NCBI RefSeq assembly: GCF_008728635.1
Contig: NZ_CP044285.1
Coordinates: forward strand, 3,038,001 to 3,102,000
DNA length: 64,000 nt
Origin: Hymenobacter baengnokdamensis
Lineage (GTDB): Bacteria; Bacteroidota; Bacteroidia; Cytophagales; Hymenobacteraceae
Reading direction: 5' to 3'
The position numbers were made by a program, and so were the translations under genes. Shown piece by piece: positions 62,851 through 64,000 of this stretch. Every line of letters begins with the position of its first letter. The first letter of the stretch is position 1. The notes below the pieces were generated by a model that worked only from the letters and a program-made list of their open reading frames with translations, was not told where the DNA came from and made no database searches.

Positions 62851-64000
62851 CTACTCCGCCACGGGCAGCGTGAAGAAGAAGGTGCTGCCTTGCCCCAGAC
62901 TGCTTTCGACGCCCAGCTCGCCGCCCTGGCTGGTAATAAATTCGCGGGAGATGCTCAGGCCCAGGCCGGTGCCGGGGCTGCCGGTCGGAGCCGAGGGCCC
63001 TTGGGTGAAGCGCTCGAAAATGCGCTGCTGGTCTTCGCTGGCAATGCCAGGGCCGTGGTCCTGCACCTGAATACGCACGGCGCGGTGGTCGGGGGTGGGC
63101 GCGGCGCTGAGGCAAATCTGACCCTGCTCGGGCGAATAGCGCACGGCATTCACCAGCAGGTTGAGCAGGACCCAGGCCGTCTTTTCGAGGTCGGCCTGCA
63201 CGGGTGGCAGGTCGGCGGGCAGCTGGGTTTGTAGGGTAAGGTGGCGGGCCCGCAGCTGAAGCTGGAGCGGCGTGGTGGCCGCCGCCACCAGGGCAGCGAT
63301 GGCCGTAGGGCGCCGGTCGAGGGCAATGCTTTCGCCTACGCCCAGGCGGGCCACCGTCAGCAGTTCGCCCACGATGTGCAGCAGGCGCTGGTTTTCTTCT
63401 TTTATCGTACTCACCAGCTCCTGCTGCTCGGCGTTGAGGCTACCCACGCGCGGGTCGTGCAAAAGCTTGAGATTGAAGTTGATGCTGGAAAGCGGCGTTT
63501 TCAGCTCGTGCGATACGGTGGCCAGAAAGTTAGACTTGGTCTGGTCGAGCTGCCGGAAGGCCGACACGTTGCGCAGGGCCAGCACCGTGCCAATGGCTTC
63601 CATCTGGTCGCGGGCCTCGTTGAAGGCCACGGCCTCGTGCACCGAGAGCTGGTAATAGGCCGGGGTGCCATCGGGGGCGGGGAGGGCAAGGGCAACGGGG
63701 CTGGCCGGCCGCTGGGCTACCGGCAACAGCACGGGTGCCAACAACTCGTTAAACAGCGAGTTAGTGGCCGCCAGCTCAGTAGCCGGGCGGCCCAGAACCT
63801 GGCTTTCGGGCAAGCCAAGCAGGGTGCAGGCCGCCGGGTTGGCCACGAGCACGCGCCGGCTCGGGTCGAGCAGAAACAGCGGCTCGCTGAGCGTTTGCAC
63901 GAGCCCGCTGGTGCGGTTGCGCTCGGTTACGAGGTCGGCCAAGCTGTGGGTGCGCGTATCCTGCACGTGCACCAGCAGGCGGTTGAAGGCGGCCGTAAGC
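62851..64000 (-). CDS. sensor histidine kinase, partial
   Basis: Open to the window edge, so the N-terminus is missing. From the edge: the end of a HAMP domain (LTAAFNRLLVHVQDTRTHSLADL), a PAS domain (SEPLFLLDPSRRVLVANPAACTLLGL), HisKA (NFLATVSHELKTPLSSINFNLKLL) and HATPase (LLNLLVNAVRYSPEQG, DHGPGIASEDQQRIFERF, GTGLGLSISREFI). Resembles NtrY/WalK-type kinases. Upstream of kup on the same strand; a role in K+ or osmotic sensing is only inferred from position. Confidence 0.93.
   Translation of the reverse strand, partial: LTAAFNRLLVHVQDTRTHSLADLVTERNRTSGLVQTLSEPLFLLDPSRRVLVANPAACTLLGLPESQVLGRPATELAATNSLFNELLAPVLLPVAQRPASPVALALPAPDGTPAYYQLSVHEAVAFNEARDQMEAIGTVLALRNVSAFRQLDQTKSNFLATVSHELKTPLSSINFNLKLLHDPRVGSLNAEQQELVSTIKEENQRLLHIVGELLTVARLGVGESIALDRRPTAIAALVAAATTPLQLQLRARHLTLQTQLPADLPPVQADLEKTAWVLLNLLVNAVRYSPEQGQICLSAAPTPDHRAVRIQVQDHGPGIASEDQQRIFERFTQGPSAPTGSPGTGLGLSISREFITSQGGELGVESSLGQGSTFFFTLPVAE

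Overview
The window looks like a chromosomal segment of a GC-rich Bacteroidota bacterium, most likely Hymenobacter or a close relative (Cytophagales). Grounds for this are a short primary sigma factor of 287 residues, repeated TAnnTTTG promoter elements, a protein with a type IX secretion sorting domain, an E1 alpha/beta fusion, a DEDDh exonuclease/GIY-YIG fusion, a bacillithiol deacetylase, and frequent GTG/TTG starts with few Shine-Dalgarno sites. No rRNA, CRISPR array, prophage or transposase was seen; one tRNA-Met is present.

Layout. 1-7.4 kb: the edge of a ClC chloride channel, an SPFH protein, an MORN-like secreted protein, an OmpA/TSP3 outer membrane protein, gatB and a TlpA-like lipoprotein. 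7.5-9.5 kb (minus): pcm, a hotdog thioesterase and a possible DNA polymerase III psi-like protein. 9.7-19.1 kb: a polyprenyl-phosphate sugar transferase, ribE, PAP2/hemF, a fused 2-oxoacid dehydrogenase E1, tryptophan 2,3-dioxygenase and a frameshifted sdaAB. 19.3-26.8 kb: a TolC/HlyD efflux pair, a second PAP2 protein, the exonuclease/GIY-YIG fusion, a PA2169-family protein and an AI-2E family permease. 27.0-35.6 kb: topoisomerase IV parE and parC, separated by an orphan 511-residue protein, a truncated-haemoglobin lipoprotein and an HMA-like membrane protein. 35.9-47.2 kb: TPR proteins, carbonic anhydrase, an OmpR-type two-component pair, a T9SS-sorted protein, a decayed tail-fibre/S74 gene and a LuxR-type two-component pair. 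47.4-57.1 kb: a housekeeping run of thrS-infC-rpmI-rplT, tRNA-Met, a START-like gene, lptF/G-like, rpsO, pnp and rpoD. 57.2-64 kb: trxB, an M23/LysM peptidase, bshB1, kup and a partial sensor kinase.

Most genes are translation, topology, redox or envelope housekeeping. The unusual signal lies in start codons, broken genes and small non-coding elements. infC starts at ATA behind a strong AGGAGG. pcm has no standard start codon covering its conserved N-terminus. sdaAB is broken at a homopolymer, and the S74 gene carries several lesions around a perfect hairpin. At least four small inverted-repeat elements sit between housekeeping or regulatory genes (RR/HK, thrS/infC, rpsO/pnp, pnp/rpoD), and a stretch resembling one of the dispersed simple-sequence repeats appears to be translated inside the E1 gene. 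parE and parC share a near-identical 14-base promoter core although they lie 3.8 kb apart.

All functional calls are from reading sequence and remembered family motifs; no database search was run.
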